Made by a program: the position numbers and the translations under genes. 64,000 bases of DNA, from contig OY992536.1 in NCBI GenBank assembly GCA_963921195.1, forward strand, positions 182,288,995 through 182,352,994. The letters run 5' to 3'. The stretch's first letter is position 1. Each line of letters starts with the position of its first letter. This document shows, piece after piece, positions 9,818 to 21,860 of the stretch. The DNA is from Pegoplata infirma (lineage: Eukaryota > Arthropoda > Insecta > Diptera > Anthomyiidae). Below the pieces are notes generated by a model. That model saw only the letters and a list, made by a program, of their open reading frames with translations. It did not search any database and had not been told where the DNA came from.

Positions 9818-10632
9818 CACTCAAAATATTTTGTAGGCAAAATCAAATGAAAAACACATTTAAAACCAGTGAATAAACAATTAAAAACCATCCAAGTAAT
9901 TATTCATTTGTTTTAACAAGCATCAACATTTATGTTTTACTGTTGACAAAATTTTCTAAAATAAATAACATTAAACATTAAAAAATTACGTTTTTTTCAT
10001 TCTTGTTTACCAACAAATTCGAAAGAAATAACCTACGAAAACATTAAAAATTAATGATAGTTCTGTTATTTTTACCAACCAATTCCAAAAAAATAACCTA
10101 CGAAAACATTAAAAAATAATGATTTCGTAGGTTATTTTTTACAATTTTCTATTGAAATATTTTTTTTTAAAAATTTTTAATAAAATTTTGGGGAATCGAT
10201 CCCGTAATCAACTACATTCTGGCCAGACACTCTACCGATCGTGCCAAAGTCACTTGATACAAACATGTCTTTATATTTCTATAAATAATTTTTTGATTTT
10301 TTTTTTCTACAAAAAAATAACTGACTTGTGTAGGTAAAAACTAATGATATTTCATTAAACAATACCAACAATTAAAAAAAAAATTGCTTACATAAATCAT
10401 TAACAATCAAAAGAATAATCAGTAGATTTTATTTACAGAACAAAAATAAATGACTTTAAAAATTAAATGTTAATGAAAGTCTTTATTTTTAGTGTGCTAT
10501 TTTTGAAACAAAGGACAGAAGTAGTCATTAATAAAAACTGAACATCAAACAAATGTTTTTTCTTTTAAAAACGACTAAAAGTAAAATTTTTTAAATAAAC
10601 TACAAAGAGTTAATGACATAATTTTTTAAGTG
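9818..10632 (-). mobile_element. family X MITE, second near-complete copy
   Basis: Reverse-orientation copy of 5558-6480, from cactcaaaatattttgtagg to gacataattttttaagtg, preceded by TA (9816-9817). It carries the aacctacgaaaacatt dyads and the tRNA-like segment (about 10195-10250, ggggaatcgatcccg). It runs directly into a mini-me fragment. Confidence 0.7.
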
Positions 10633-10795
10633 CAGACAGACGGACGGACAGACAGACAGACGGACGGACATCGCTAAATCGACTCAGTCGATCGGTATAC
10701 TTAAAAGTGGGTCTAGGACCAATATTTCGGGTAGTTACAAACATCAGCACAAACTCATTATACCCTGTACCACAGTGTGGTGTATGGTATAATAA
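10633..10795 (-). mobile_element. mini-me fragment
   Basis: cagacagacggacggacag octamer-like run, catcgctaaatcgact, ggtctaggaccaatatttcg, ending taccctgtaccacagtgtg. Truncated; it lies between two family X segments. Confidence 0.7.
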
Positions 10796-11046
10796 ATAAC
10801 GTACACAAATCATTAAAAATTAAAGAAGAACTTATTTTTACTTACAGAACAAAAAAAAAAATGACTTCAAAAATTGAATGCTAATGAAAGTCTTTATTTT
10901 TTATGTTGTTATATTTAAAACAAAAAACAGAAGTAGTCATTTAATAAAACTGAACAGTGAACAAATATTTTTTCTTTTAAAAACGACAAAACGTAAAACT
11001 TTTTAAATAAACTACAAACAGTAAATGACATAGATTTTTGAGTGTA
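10791..11046 (-). mobile_element. family X fragment
   Basis: Homologous to the CACTCAAAA end of family X, reverse orientation (gtacacaaatcattaaa ... aaatgacatagatttttgag). The minus-strand frame 10915-11127 lies over it. Confidence 0.6.
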
Positions 11047-11149
11047 ATATTTTAATGGTCGAATAAAACAATTTTTATTTTTTAATAAAAATTTATCAGA
11101 ATTTGAATTTTTTACACCGTCCGACAAAAAGAAAAAAATTTGGTAAACT

Positions 11150-11266
11150 TGAATGCCAAACTTCAGGAGCCTCCGTAAAGTCTTTCAAAAGTTAGCGTGT
11201 TTTTAACAGACAGGGGACGGACATCGCTAAATCGTCTTAAAACCGATCGAGGATCATGAATATATA
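11150..11266 (-). mobile_element. mini-me fragment interrupted by FB1
   Basis: caaacttcaggagcctccg, gttagcgtgtttttaacag, a short ggacggac run, ccgatcgaggatcatgaa and then tatata. The element is cut at a TA by FB1 and resumes at 13179 only as tatactttg before family X sequence begins. Confidence 0.65.
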
Positions 11267-13178
11267 TGGGGCATTCCATGTCAAATCGGACACATTGAAA
11301 TTTTTTTTTTAGATTTTCCCAATTTGTTAACAGTTTTTTGTACCCTTCGAAAACTCCTTCGTGGTAAATTTTCAGATTTTTTTGATGACCCGTTCAAAAG
11401 ATATCGAATTTTTAAAAATTGGTAGTATTTCCTTTACTCAAACTTCTTTTACTCATAACTTCTTTATTAATGGTCCAAATTTCAAATTTTTTTTCAAAAT
11501 TTTTGTTTTTTTACGTACTTTAAAAAAAAAATCCCAAAAATAACTTAAAAAGCGCTCTAGTATGCGATTTAAATCTCATTTTTGAAAATGTTTGTACTCT
11601 TCGATTTTTTTGAAATTTTTTTGTGTAAAACATCTATCGATTCTACAAATTTTTTGCCCAGGAGGATCGTGGGATAACGATTATTACTATTTTTTTTAAT
11701 TTTTTGAAAAAATTTTATTGTAATTTTCCAATCTTAAAATCATTTCTACTGCTCGAATGGTGTGTCATAGAGGGGTGCTTTATAAAACCGACCCACATTA
11801 ATTTTTTCGTCTTAACATTTCTTTGGAACAAACTAATACCTTATCTCCAATTTCTAAGGGGGCATCCACACAAAACGACATTTTTTAAAATTTGTTCCAA
11901 CCGCTCTAACTGCCCTAATAGTGCCCTTAGAGCAACAAAATGTATGACCGCCCCACAATAGTTTTTTAGTCCAATCATTTTCTCTGAACGCACCTACCCT
12001 CTATCTTTAACTGTTAAGGCGGTCCCCATACAATTTTTTTTATTTTTTGTAAATTTGTTTTATTTAATCAGCTTCTACCGGTCCAATGGTGCTTCCGAGA
12101 GGGGTCATTATTGAGACCGACCCCCATTTATTTTAACCCTCAAACATATTTGCAAAACATACCACAGCCCTATATCCACTCGCTAAGTAGGCTTCCATTC
12201 AAAATTAAATTTTTATAAAATTTGCTCCAATTGTTATTTGTATGGGAGCCTACTTAGGCAGTGAAGATAGGGCGTAGGTATGTTTTACAAAAATGTTGGA
12301 GGGTAAAAATAAATGGGGGTCGGTCTCCTAATGACCCCTCTCGGAAGCACCATTGGACCGGTAGAAGCTGATTAAATAAAACAAATTTACAAAAAATAAA
12401 AAAAAATGTATGGGGACCGCCTTAACAATTAGAAATAGAGGGTAGGTGTGTTCAGAGAAAATGTTTGGACTAAAAAAATATTGTGGGTCGGTCACACATT
12501 TTGTTGCTCTAAGGGCACTATTTGGGCAGTTAGAGCGGTTGGAGCAAATTTTAAAAAATGTCGTTTTGTGTGGGAGCCCCCTTAGAAATTGGAGATAGGG
12601 TATTAGTTTGTTTCAAAGAAATGTTAAAACGAAAAAATAATGGGGGTCATTCTTATAAAGGACCCCTCTATGACGCACTATTCAAGCAGTAGAAATGATT
12701 TTAAGATTGGAAAATAACAATAAAATTTTTTCAAAAAATTTTAAAAAATAGTAATAATCGTTATCCCACGATCCTCATGGGCAAAAAATTTGTAGAATCA
12801 ATAGAAGTTTTACACAAAAAAATTTCAAAAAAAATCTAAGAGTACAAACATTTTCAAAAATGAGATTTAAATTTTAAAACTTAAAAATCGCATACTAGAT
12901 CGCTTTTAAGAATTTTTTGGGATTTGTTTTTTTTAAAGTACGTAAAAAAACAAAAATTTTGAAAGAAAAAAAATGAAATTTGTACCATTATTGAAGAAGT
13001 TAAGAGTAAAGGAACAAACTACCAATTTTCAAAAATTCGAGATCTTTTGAACGGGTCATCAAAAAAATCTGAAAATTTACCACGAAGGAGTTTTCGAAGG
13101 GGAATAAAAACTGTTAACAAATTTGGAAAATCTAAAAAAAAAAATTTCAAAGTGTCCGATTTGACATGGAATGCCCCA
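11267..13178. mobile_element. FB1: 1.9-kb foldback element, TA duplication
   Basis: Starts TGGGGCATTCCATGTCAAAT and ends in the exact complement, flanked by TA (11265-11266 and 13179-13180). The two halves are imperfect inverted copies over nearly the whole length, meeting near 12225. Arm words such as accgcccc/gtggtcg, gccttaacaatt and ctaactgccctaa recur in opposite orientation on each side. Comparison with intact mini-me copies (gaatatatatacttt) shows TA was the target. No transposase. The frames at 11361, 11704 and so on are arm sequence. Confidence 0.85.
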
Positions 13179-13180
13179 TA

Positions 13181-13525
13181 TACTTTGTTGTTTATTTAGA
13201 AAGTTTTACGTTATGTCGTTTCTAAAAGAAAAAACATTTGTTCAATGTTCAGTTTTATTAAATGACTATTTCTGTTCTTTGTTTCAAAAATAACAACATA
13301 AAAAATAAAAACTTTCACTAGCATTCAATTTTTAAAGTCATATATTTTTGTTCTGTAAGTAAAAATAAGTCATTCTTCTTTAATTTTTAATGATTTGTGT
13401 ACGTTATTTTTTTTTTTTAATTGTTGGCATTTTTTGAAAAAAAAAATCATTCGTTTTTACCTATTTCTGTTGGTTATTTTTTTGTAGAAAAAAAAATAAA
13501 AAAAATATTTATAGAAATATAAATA
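13181..13525 (+). mobile_element. family X fragment
   Basis: Forward-orientation family X sequence (aaagttttacgttatgtcg, aaaacatttgttcaatg, gttctgtaagtaaaaa, tttttacctatttctg). With 10791-11046 it brackets the mini-me/FB1 nest in opposite orientation. Confidence 0.6.
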
Positions 13526-14817
13526 TTTCTTTTTAAATTGTCATTCATAAAATTGGCATTAATAATGTTTATGATCAAAGTAATAATTTTTAACTTTGAG
13601 CCATCTTGAAATGAAAAAATATATAAAGTTTTTAAATCAAGACCGAAATATTTTTATTTTAAAACATTTAACTTTATTAGTAAAGTTTTATTTTTTAATT
13701 TTAAATTTTAAAAATAAGTACGAACATTTTTAATTTGACTGCGAATTTTTCACTCATGTCAGTGTATACTTTTCTTTCCCAGTGTAGTTATATGCACTTC
13801 ATATATGTACCTTCTATTCAAAAAAAAATGCATATTTTATGAAACACGCCAACATTTTATATTGTCAAATCTGTTTTGTTTTTTAACATTTTTCCCCAAA
13901 TTAATTTTTTTATATATATTTTTTTGTGAAATTCAACAACATTTTTGCAATACAACACCATTCATTTACTCATTATTGTAATTGTTGTTGTTACTTTTGT
14001 TGTTGTTGTTGCCGTTGTTTGTTTCCCTGTCATTTAAAGGACAGTGTCAGTTGCACTTTTGTTATTATTGTCATTGTGTTTTATACATATTATTGCTGCT
14101 GCTGCTTGTTGTTGTTACTGCTTAAACTGGAGTGCAATTAACTTTAGGTTGGTTTTTTTAAATGTTTTGGACCATCTACCTCCTTCTATTAAACTTTTTT
14201 GTGTAATTTTTTTTGTGCAATTTTTTACCAATTTTTTTTTTTCGTTTTTATATATTTTTTTTTTTACTTTTTTTGCATTTGCGCAATTAGTATTTTCAGT
14301 TTTTTTTTTATTCATATGAATTAACATTTTGTAAATTGTATCCTCTACTTCATCTCCTACATAATTATAAACTCATGCGACTTTTTTGGGGGTGAAAGAG
14401 GGAAATTGTTGTATATAGTAGGTATGGCTCATACTTGATTTGAAACTTAAATTTAAAAATTGAAAACGATTTTTAAATGTATTCAGAATTTTCGCTTTAT
14501 TAAAGCTTTATGGAGAACTTTCAAATTGATTGATTTTGCTAATTGCATTTAACCTCAAATGTAAGATAAATTTTTAGGAATTTGTGACAATTTAGAGAAT
14601 TTAAGAGATCCATTTCCACATAAAAGTATGTGGAAAAATAAATTTTTACAAAAAATGGTAAAAAAAAAAGGTTTGTGAAAAATGAGTAAAATAATTTTTT
14701 TACCGATTTTAGTTCAAGTCCATATTAATAAATTCTAAGAAATTATAATTAAACAAGAAATCTTAAAAAAAATAATTGTTAATACAGGATAAGTGGAAAT
14801 GGGACAGTTTTTGGAAA
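13526..14817 (+). other. intronic sequence, (TTG)n and T-rich tracts
   Basis: AT-rich. It has (TTG)n runs at about 13979-14015 and a gctgctgctgcttgttgttg run at about 14093-14116. The Cys/Leu/Phe-rich frames over this stretch (13926-14141, 14044-14319) reflect the simple repeats. No element boundaries seen. Confidence 0.6.
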
Positions 14818-14922
14818 AAACTCAAAATATTTTGTAGGCAAAAACAAATGAAAAACATATTTAAAACAAGTGATAAAACATTTGAAAACCATCCCAGTAA
14901 TTATTCTTTTGTTTCTACCAGT
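14818..14922 (-). mobile_element. family X end fragment
   Basis: aactcaaaatattttgtagg, aaaacatatttaaaac, accatcccagtaattattc: the right end of family X in reverse orientation, truncated by the following mini-me-bearing sequence. Confidence 0.6.
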
Positions 14923-14957
14923 GGCGGGTACAGCTTATGGCTTTGGGGTGGGCGAAA

Positions 14958-15692
14958 TTTTTTATACCCTCCAACTACAGTATGGGGGTATACTCACTTT
15001 GTCATTCCGTGTGTAACGCATCGAAATATCGGTCGGGGACCCCATAAAGTATATATATTATTGATCAGTGATCGATTCTAAGACATTCTAGCGATGTCCG
15101 TCCGTCCGTCCGTCCGTCCGTCTGTCTGTCCGTCCGTCCGTCCGTCCGTCCGTCTGTAGTTAACACGTTGCAGTCCAAAATAAAAGAGCTAGACCCCTCA
15201 AGTTTGGCATAAATATGTCTTATGGTCCTAGGCAGGTTAAGTTCGGAAATGGGCCAAATCGGACCAGGGGGAAAAAAGTTCCCCCTTGAAGAACTAAACC
15301 AACCTCTTAAAAATGCAAATTTTTTTTACGTTTTTTTGTATTTTTGTGAACCAAATGAGACATTTTTTTGTTCGTAGAAGTTTATTGTCCTGCGGTTGGA
15401 CCCAGGGAATAAAAAATGTCACTTTTTTTGACCCGCCCCTCTTTAAGGGCGTGGAAAAAAAAATAATTTAAATAATTATAAAACTATAATACTTAAGTGC
15501 ACAAAGCAGACAAAAATGGACTTGTAAACATATACCGTGAGTGCCAAGGAGTCACCCCAGCTCACCGACCCCTCCCCCCTACCTTGCCCCCTTAAAACAA
15601 CGCCCCTGTCAAAATTTTTATTATTTTTTTTTACATGTTGGAGGGTATAATAGATTCGGCACAGCCGAATTTAACACTCTCACTTGTTTTTA
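14958..15692 (+). mobile_element. mini-me/INE-1-like element, plus orientation, near complete
   Basis: Head tttttataccctccaacta, tatgggggtatactcac, (TA)n, core ttgatcagtgatcgat, a long (GTCY)n at 15097-15158, cgcccctctttaagggcg dyad, C-rich segment, and 3' hairpin attcggcacagccgaat then ttaacactctcacttgttt. One of the longest copies here (about 735 bp). Confidence 0.87.
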
Positions 15693-15929
15693 CTTCAAAA
15701 AAAAAATCATAATGCTTTGTCGGACGAGCAAAAACAACGAGTAAAAGAAAGCTATAAAATCATAAAATTTATTAGTTTTTGCCAAAGTAGGTTTGTTTTC
15801 CACGATCATATGTATTTCGTTTTAAATTTTTTTTTTGCTTTTTCTAAATCTGAGAATTTTTCAAAAGAAAAAATTCGTCTTATAGCAAATAGCAGATGAT
15901 GAAAAAATGATTTTTTGTAGGGCAAATAT

Positions 15930-16320
15930 CTCAGAATTTAAGACTTCTTCTCAGATTCTGAGATATTTTTCGTATAGAAAAATTTTGGATTCTAAGATCT
16001 TTTTTCCACAGAAAAAGTCTCAGATTCTGAGAAATTTTACTATAGAAAAAGTCTCATATTTTAAAGCAGTTTTGAGATATTTTTCCTATAGAAAATGTCT
16101 CAGATTATAAGATTTGTTCGTACTGAAAAAATTTTAGATTCTGAGACCTTTTTCTATAGAGAAAGTCGCAAACCTTTTTCCTATAGAAAAAATTTCAGAT
16201 TCTCAGACCTTTTTTCCTATAGAAAGTCTCAGATGCTGAGACCTTATTCCTAAGGAAAAAATCTCAGACTTTCAGACCATTTTCCCATAGAAAAGGTCTC
16301 GGATTCTGAGAGTTTTTTTC
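15930..16320. repeat. diverged tandem array, tcagattctgagat unit
   Basis: About ten degenerate units of 35-40 bp built from cagattctgagac, a T-run and ctatagaaaaagtc. A related stretch continues at 16500-16670 (gacagattctgagaaatt, tctaagattctgagacc). The unit matches the homogeneous 37-bp satellite at 33690-34290. The intervening 16321-16500 is plain AT-rich sequence. Confidence 0.7.
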
Positions 16321-16774
16321 TTAAATTAAAGTTGTTAATTAAAGTTGTTATTATTCGACGTTTCCAATTTAAATAAATAAAAATTCTTCGAGCTCGAGGC
16401 CAGTTTTTCCTTGTAAATAAATATTATTTTATTCCATTCCAATAATTCGATTCTCTTTGAGAATCATCATCATTTTCTTAAATAAAATAAGTATAAAATT
16501 CTGGCACTTTTTCCCCTAAAGAAAAAGTGACAGATTCTGAGAAATTGTTCCTTTATAAAATGTCTCTGATTGTAAGAACTTCTTCCTTCAGAAAAAGTAT
16601 AATATTCTGATTCAAAGACCATTTTCCTATAGAAAAAGTCTAAGATTCTGAGACCCTTTCCAAAAGAAAAATGCCTGCGAATTTTGTACTCTTGCCCAAA
16701 ACATTAAATCATGATAATGTTTTGCGGAAGATTTGGGTGTACTTGCCAAAGCAAAGTTTTTTTAGAAAAAATAA

Positions 16775-16953
16775 TGTTATATTACTTTGCTATTCCATGC
16801 ATAACAAATTGAAATATCAGTCGAGGACCCCATTAAAAAACCAAAAGAGCTGTACATTTCGAAAGTGAGTGCAAAAATAAGTGCAAAAATGTGTTTTTAC
16901 ATTTTGGAGAATATAAAAGATTCGGCACCAAAGAATATAACACTCTCACTTGT
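16775..16953 (+). mobile_element. degenerate mini-me copy
   Basis: ttactttgctattccatg, aattgaaatatcagtcgagg, accccattaaa, then ttggagaatataaaagattc and cactctcacttgttt. The (TA)n and (GTCY)n are deleted. Confidence 0.65.
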
Positions 16954-16999
16954 TTTATGTACATTTGATAAACAAATGGAACATTTTTATGCGAAAAGC

Positions 17000-17525
17000 T
17001 TAGACTTGGTGAAAAAGTAGTTTTGGTAAAAAAAAATATATATTTTTCACGAAAAACAAAACTATGTTAAAAAAAATTAATGAACCCAAAATTTTTGGTG
17101 AAATAAAATTTTGATGAAAAAAAGTTTTTGATGAATTTTTTGATTTAAAAAAAAAATTGATGAAAAAAAAATTTTTTGGTGAGAAAAAAATTGGTAATAA
17201 AAAATTTGATGAAAAAAAATTAATGAAAAAAATATGATAAAAAAATTTATGAAAAAAAAATTTAATGAAAAAAAAAAATATTTGATGAAAAAAAAATTGA
17301 TGAAAAAAAATTGATGAAAAAAAAATGAATGAATGAATGAATGAATGAATGAATGAATGAATGAATGAATGAATGAATGAATGAATGAATGAATGAATGA
17401 ATGAATGAATGAAAAACAAATGAATGAAAAAAAATGAATGAAAAAAAAAATTGATGAAAAAAAAATTTGATGAAAAAAAAAATTTTATAAAAAAAATTGA
17501 TTAAAAAACAAAATTGATAAAAAAA
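17000..17525 (+). repeat. gatgaaaaaaaa array with (TGAA)n expansion
   Basis: Irregular units of tgatgaaaaaaaaatt type, with a pure (TGAA)n block of about 22 repeats at 17325-17412. The minus-strand frame 17000-17419 (repeating FIHS) is simply its translation. Confidence 0.85.
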
Positions 17526-17773
17526 AACAAGTAAAAAAGTTAAATTCGGCCTTGCCGAATGTAGTGATACCCTCCAAAATTTCTTAAAGATTATTGTAAA
17601 AAACTTTATTTAAAAGCAAATTACTTTTGAAAACAAAAAAAAAAAAAATTTAAAAAAATTTCCGCGAAAAAAAATGTTGGTAAAAAAAAATTCCGCGATT
17701 TTTTTTATTTTTTTGTCAAAAAATATGTTTGTACTTGTTTAAATACCATTTGGTGTTCAATTATGTTCACATA

Positions 17774-20034
17774 TCGTCGGTGCGCCGACCAGAACACCTA
17801 TGTGTTTTTTATGAATTGTTCAGGAGAGCAAAAAAACCGTTTTATTTTGCCAATTCGCAACATTTTTTTAAAGTAAATTTTTTTTATTTTTCCTAAACCC
17901 ATTTAAAAATATTACGCGTTGAAAAACATACAAAATCTTTTTTAATCTGAAGTGGTACAAGATTTTAACAAAAAACTACACATAGGTGATTTTGTTTCGG
18001 ACTTTTTACATGTTTATAAAAAATATATAATACACATAGGTGTTTTTGTTCTTAAATTTATTTTAAATAAATTTTTATTTGTTGTTCAAAAGTAAAAAGT
18101 TTGCAAGTTATATATCCGCATGGACTTGTAGCGAAATATTGATGGTATTCACGTTAGAATTTTTATCCTTGCAATGTGCGAAATGCAACATTTACTACAA
18201 AAAACACACGTAAAATTATTTTGGTGTTTTTTTCATCCCATGTGTTTGTTGTAAAAAGTTTTTCATTTCGTACTTTGCAAGGCTGAAAACTTCTGATGTG
18301 AATTTTGTTATCACAAAGAGACGGAAAAACTTTACCAATGCAGAAAGTGATTATCAGGAAAACCAAAATAATAATAAGTAATAAGTCAAAAAAAGTATTA
18401 AATATAATTCTGATGCAAAAAATGGCAAAATGTATCTTCAGTGAAATGAAATGGCGAATCTTTTCGTAGAACATATTAACCCTCTATCTGCCATTTTTAG
18501 GGGTCATTTTTGTCCTTTTTTTAAATATCCTCATACAACACCACCTACACCACAAAAACGTACATTAACGGGTTAAAATCTTCTACAAAGATTTTCTGCA
18601 TCAAATTTTACTAGGGGTTGTCAAAGTCCAAAAGTTCCTGCAAAGTGCAAAATGGTTAAAAAAGTAAAATTGTAAATTATCAAATACTGTTAAACTTTTT
18701 TTTTGCAAAAGTCGAGTGAAATAAGTCGAAAAAAAATATAAATTTGCTTTTGAGCTAAATAAAGTTAAGAGATAATTCAGTGAAAATTGATGGCGGTTCT
18801 TTTCTTAGAACATGTTAGCCCTTTATCCTCATTTTGGTGCTTTTTTTAATATCATCATAGTCCACTACTAAGGCATACGTATAAAGGGTTAAACAATTTT
18901 ACAAACATTTTCTGCATCAAATTTTACTAGGGGTTGTCAAAGGCCAAAAGTTCGTGCGATGTAAGCAAAAGGTTTAAAAAAGGAAAATTTTAAATTATCA
19001 TAATTTGTTAAATTGTGTCTTACCAAGATACTTTACAATTTTACTTTTTTAAGCACTTTTCGCACGAACTTTTGGCCTTTGAGAACCCCTAGTAAAATTT
19101 GCTGCAAAACTTTTTTGTAGAACATTTTAACCCTTTTAACGCACGTTTAAGTGAAGTTCTATGAGGGTATTTGGCAAAAGGACCAAGATTACTCCCAAAA
19201 ATGGAAGATAATGTGTTCCAAGAAAAGAACCGCCATCAAATTTCACTGAAGACATCATCATTTAGCTCAGACAAAGATTTATATTTTTTTTTTTATTTAT
19301 TTTACACGACTTTGGTGAAAAACAATTTAACAGTTTGTGATAATTTACAATTAAATTTATTTAAGCATTTTGCACTTTTCGCACAAAATTTTGATCTGTG
19401 ACAACCCCTAGTAAAATTTGATGTAAAACTAATTTTTTTGTAGAACATTTTAATCCTTTAACCGCACGTTTTAATGGCGTTCAACGAGGATATTTAAAAA
19501 AGTACCAAAACGACACGTAAAAATGGGACACACAGGGTTAATGTACATATGTAAATGTATGTTCTTAGAAACGAACCGCCTTAAAATTTCACTAAGGACA
19601 TCTTTTGATATTATTTACCTCAGAATTATACTTTATACTTTTTTTAGCTTGTTCAAAACGCATTTAAAAAAAAAATTGGAAATTATTTTTTTTTTTAAAT
19701 CGTGTTGCACAGTGTTATGCAATAAAGTTTCGGAATATTACAAAAAAAATGTTCAGAAAACTTTTAAAATATCAATTTATAAAAAAACCAAAGGCAGACG
19801 CAATGTTTTTACGTTTAAATCAAAAACAGTTATGTGTACTAATAACACATAAGTGTTTTTGCCGGAGAATTTCTATTATAGGTAACACATAGGAGTTTAA
19901 GCTAACTTTGAAACCATTTGAGATAACGGGAAACGCTCTGGGGGATAAATGCATTACCTGATAGGCTTCCTAATGGGCCAATAAAAAAAAAATAAAAAAA
20001 TTACACATAGGTGTTCTGGTCGGCGCACCGACGA
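17774..20034. mobile_element. FB2: 2.26-kb foldback element, 32-bp perfect TIR, TA duplication
   Basis: Termini TCGTCGGTGCGCCGACCAGA... and its exact complement, identical over 32 bp, flanked by TA (17772-17773, 20035-20036). The empty site survives at about 44988 (ttcacatatgtcaac). The interior is a large imperfect inverted repeat centred near 19015: 18590-18650 pairs with 19375-19440, 18785-18815 with 19216-19240, 18893-18960 with 19050-19130. The word acacataggtg from the TIR recurs inside at about 17978, 18032, 19845 and 19885. No coding region. Confidence 0.88.
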
Positions 20035-20308
20035 TATGTCAACTAGCAGCCGGGTTAAAGCATTTTGTATTTTTAAGTTATGTTGAATGTAGTAACATTT
20101 TTGAGGTGTCCTTGCATTTTCGTTCATAACTTTTGAACCGCTGAACCGGTATCGCTCAAATGCAATACCAAACTTCTCGGGAGAACTTCCAATAAAAATG
20201 TTAAGTTTCAGTCATATCCGTGTAGTATTTTGAACGTGATCACCATTTCCACAGACAGAGAGATAACGCTAGAATTTCTTAAAATCGATCGGGGATCATG
20301 AATATATA

Positions 20309-20537
20309 TGAAGGGCTTACTGCAAGAACTTGACATTTTATTTTTTCGTTATTTTTGCCTTCTGCTGATGTTCCATTGACAGATTTTTGGCAGAAGTCTT
20401 GCTTTAGCCCTTCATGCAAGTATTTTGAGAATAAAAGTTCTGCAAAAGTTCTATTTCTACATTATTTTAAAAGTTTCAAGGCAAAAACCACCATAAAATG
20501 AATTGGTGCTTATCGAGTTTTTACAATAAACCCCTCA
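20309..20537. mobile_element. 229-bp TA-flanked MITE in mini-me
   Basis: Ends TGAAGGGCTTACTGCAAGAA and the complement of TGAGGGGTTTATTGTAAAAA (imperfect TIR, mismatches mostly transitions), flanked by TA at 20307-20308 and 20538-20539. It interrupts the mini-me gaatatatatacttt motif, which defines both borders. Confidence 0.75.
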
Positions 20538-20831
20538 TATACTTTATGAGATCCCAGACCGATATTTCGATGAGTTTATAAAAATGTTGATAAAATTTTC
20601 GAAGTCGTGGACAATTTTTTTTTATTGAAAAATATTTAAAAACTCATTTTGACAAAATTTTGAAAATTTTCCAAGTCCTAAATTTTTTTTGAAAATCCCG
20701 GACAAAAAAATTTCATTAAAAATACTTTTAGGGGTTCATCATTTTTTTTAGTAATTTTTGTGGATTAAAATCACTATCACTTCCAAAAATTGGTAAATTT
20801 TAAACAATTTTTTGTAAATTTTTAATTTTTT

Positions 20832-21105
20832 TTTTATAATTGAATTTTACGACAATTCCTAGTAAAAATTACGAGCTTTTTTGTTTTTAATTTTACAAGT
20901 TGTTTTACCAATAAAATTTTAAATTTGTAAACTTACAAGGAATTCTCGTGAATTTACTAGATTTTTATTTTGTAAAATTACAAAAAAGTAAAATTTCGAT
21001 CGAAATTTTTTTTGTTAAAAAACTAAGGAAAAATGTTAAATATTGGTAAAATGGTATAACGAGACTTTTTCTAGTAATTTGACAAAGTTTTTTTTCTTTG
21101 TGTGG
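20832..21105. mobile_element. fragment of the 1944-2476 MITE family
   Basis: Shares cctagtaaaaattacgagc, ttctcgtgaatttactag, aaatttcgatcgaaa and gagactttttctagtaattt with 1944-2476 and stops at a ttgacaaag-T-run end. The left end is missing. Confidence 0.65.
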
Positions 21106-21860
21106 GTATGAAAAATAATTTAATTTTTATAGAAATGTTTTTTCCTATTATTGCCATTTATTTAAGATTTATAAAAGAAAATTAATTTCAATTTCAAAAC
21201 AAATGATTCATTACTGATTCACCGAATTATGTTTTTGTTTCAAAACCTCAGTTTGTATTTTTTTTATCGCATATTATTTATAATTTATTAATAATGAATC
21301 ATGTGTTTTTTTTTTTGTTAAAATAGTTAAAGTAGCTTAATTAAAGAAAAATCATGTAAGTTTATAAAATTATGCATTTTATTTGTGTAACCAAAAACTT
21401 TTTAGCAAATAATAATAAAAAAAAAACTAATAAAAAATTTTATTTAAGTTTTTTTTTTGTTTGTTTCTTTCTTAAACAACATTGAACTAAAATCAATAAA
21501 CACTAGTTTTCTATTAACACTTGTTTATTAAATAATAACACACAAAAAAGCAAAAAAAAAAAATTTTAAAAAAAAACTAAATGGGAACACTTGTCTACAC
21601 ATATTCTATACATAAGAAAATATTAGAAATAAAATACCCGGCAAATTACTTCAAAGACACGTTTTTACACATACACACATATTAAAACGTATACATATAT
21701 AAACGTTAGGAAAAGAAAAAAATAAACAAACTACACACACACATATAAACAACAAAGCAAAAATACAATCAGAATATATGTAAGTAAGCAGGTTGCATTG
21801 CACAATGGGATGAAAATTGTTATTATATCGTTCACTATCCATTTCAAATAAAAACCAAGT
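21106..21860 (+). other. intronic sequence, nothing recognised
   Basis: AT-rich with A- and T-runs and CA-rich stretches near 21660-21750. No element ends, arrays or coding signal seen. Confidence 0.6.

Larger units (their letters stand above)
17527..20585 (-). mobile_element. mini-me copy split by two TA-specific insertions
   Basis: Begins acaagtaaaaaagttaaa and the hairpin ttcggccttgccgaa, then taccctccaaaattt. It is interrupted by FB2 (17774-20034), resumes tatgtcaactagcagccgg, ttttgaaccgctgaacc, atcgatcggggatcatg, is interrupted again (20309-20537), and ends tatactttatgagatccc and gaccgatatttcgatgag. The uninterrupted paralogue is at 44756-45408. Confidence 0.8.

Noticed and set aside
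13926..14319. Cys/Leu/Phe-rich frames as membrane proteins
   Set aside because: They are translations of (TTG)n and T-runs, with an equally open frame on the other strand.
17000..17419. 139-codon minus frame with FIHSFIHS repeats
   Set aside because: It is the translation of the (TGAA)n microsatellite and neighbouring A-runs.
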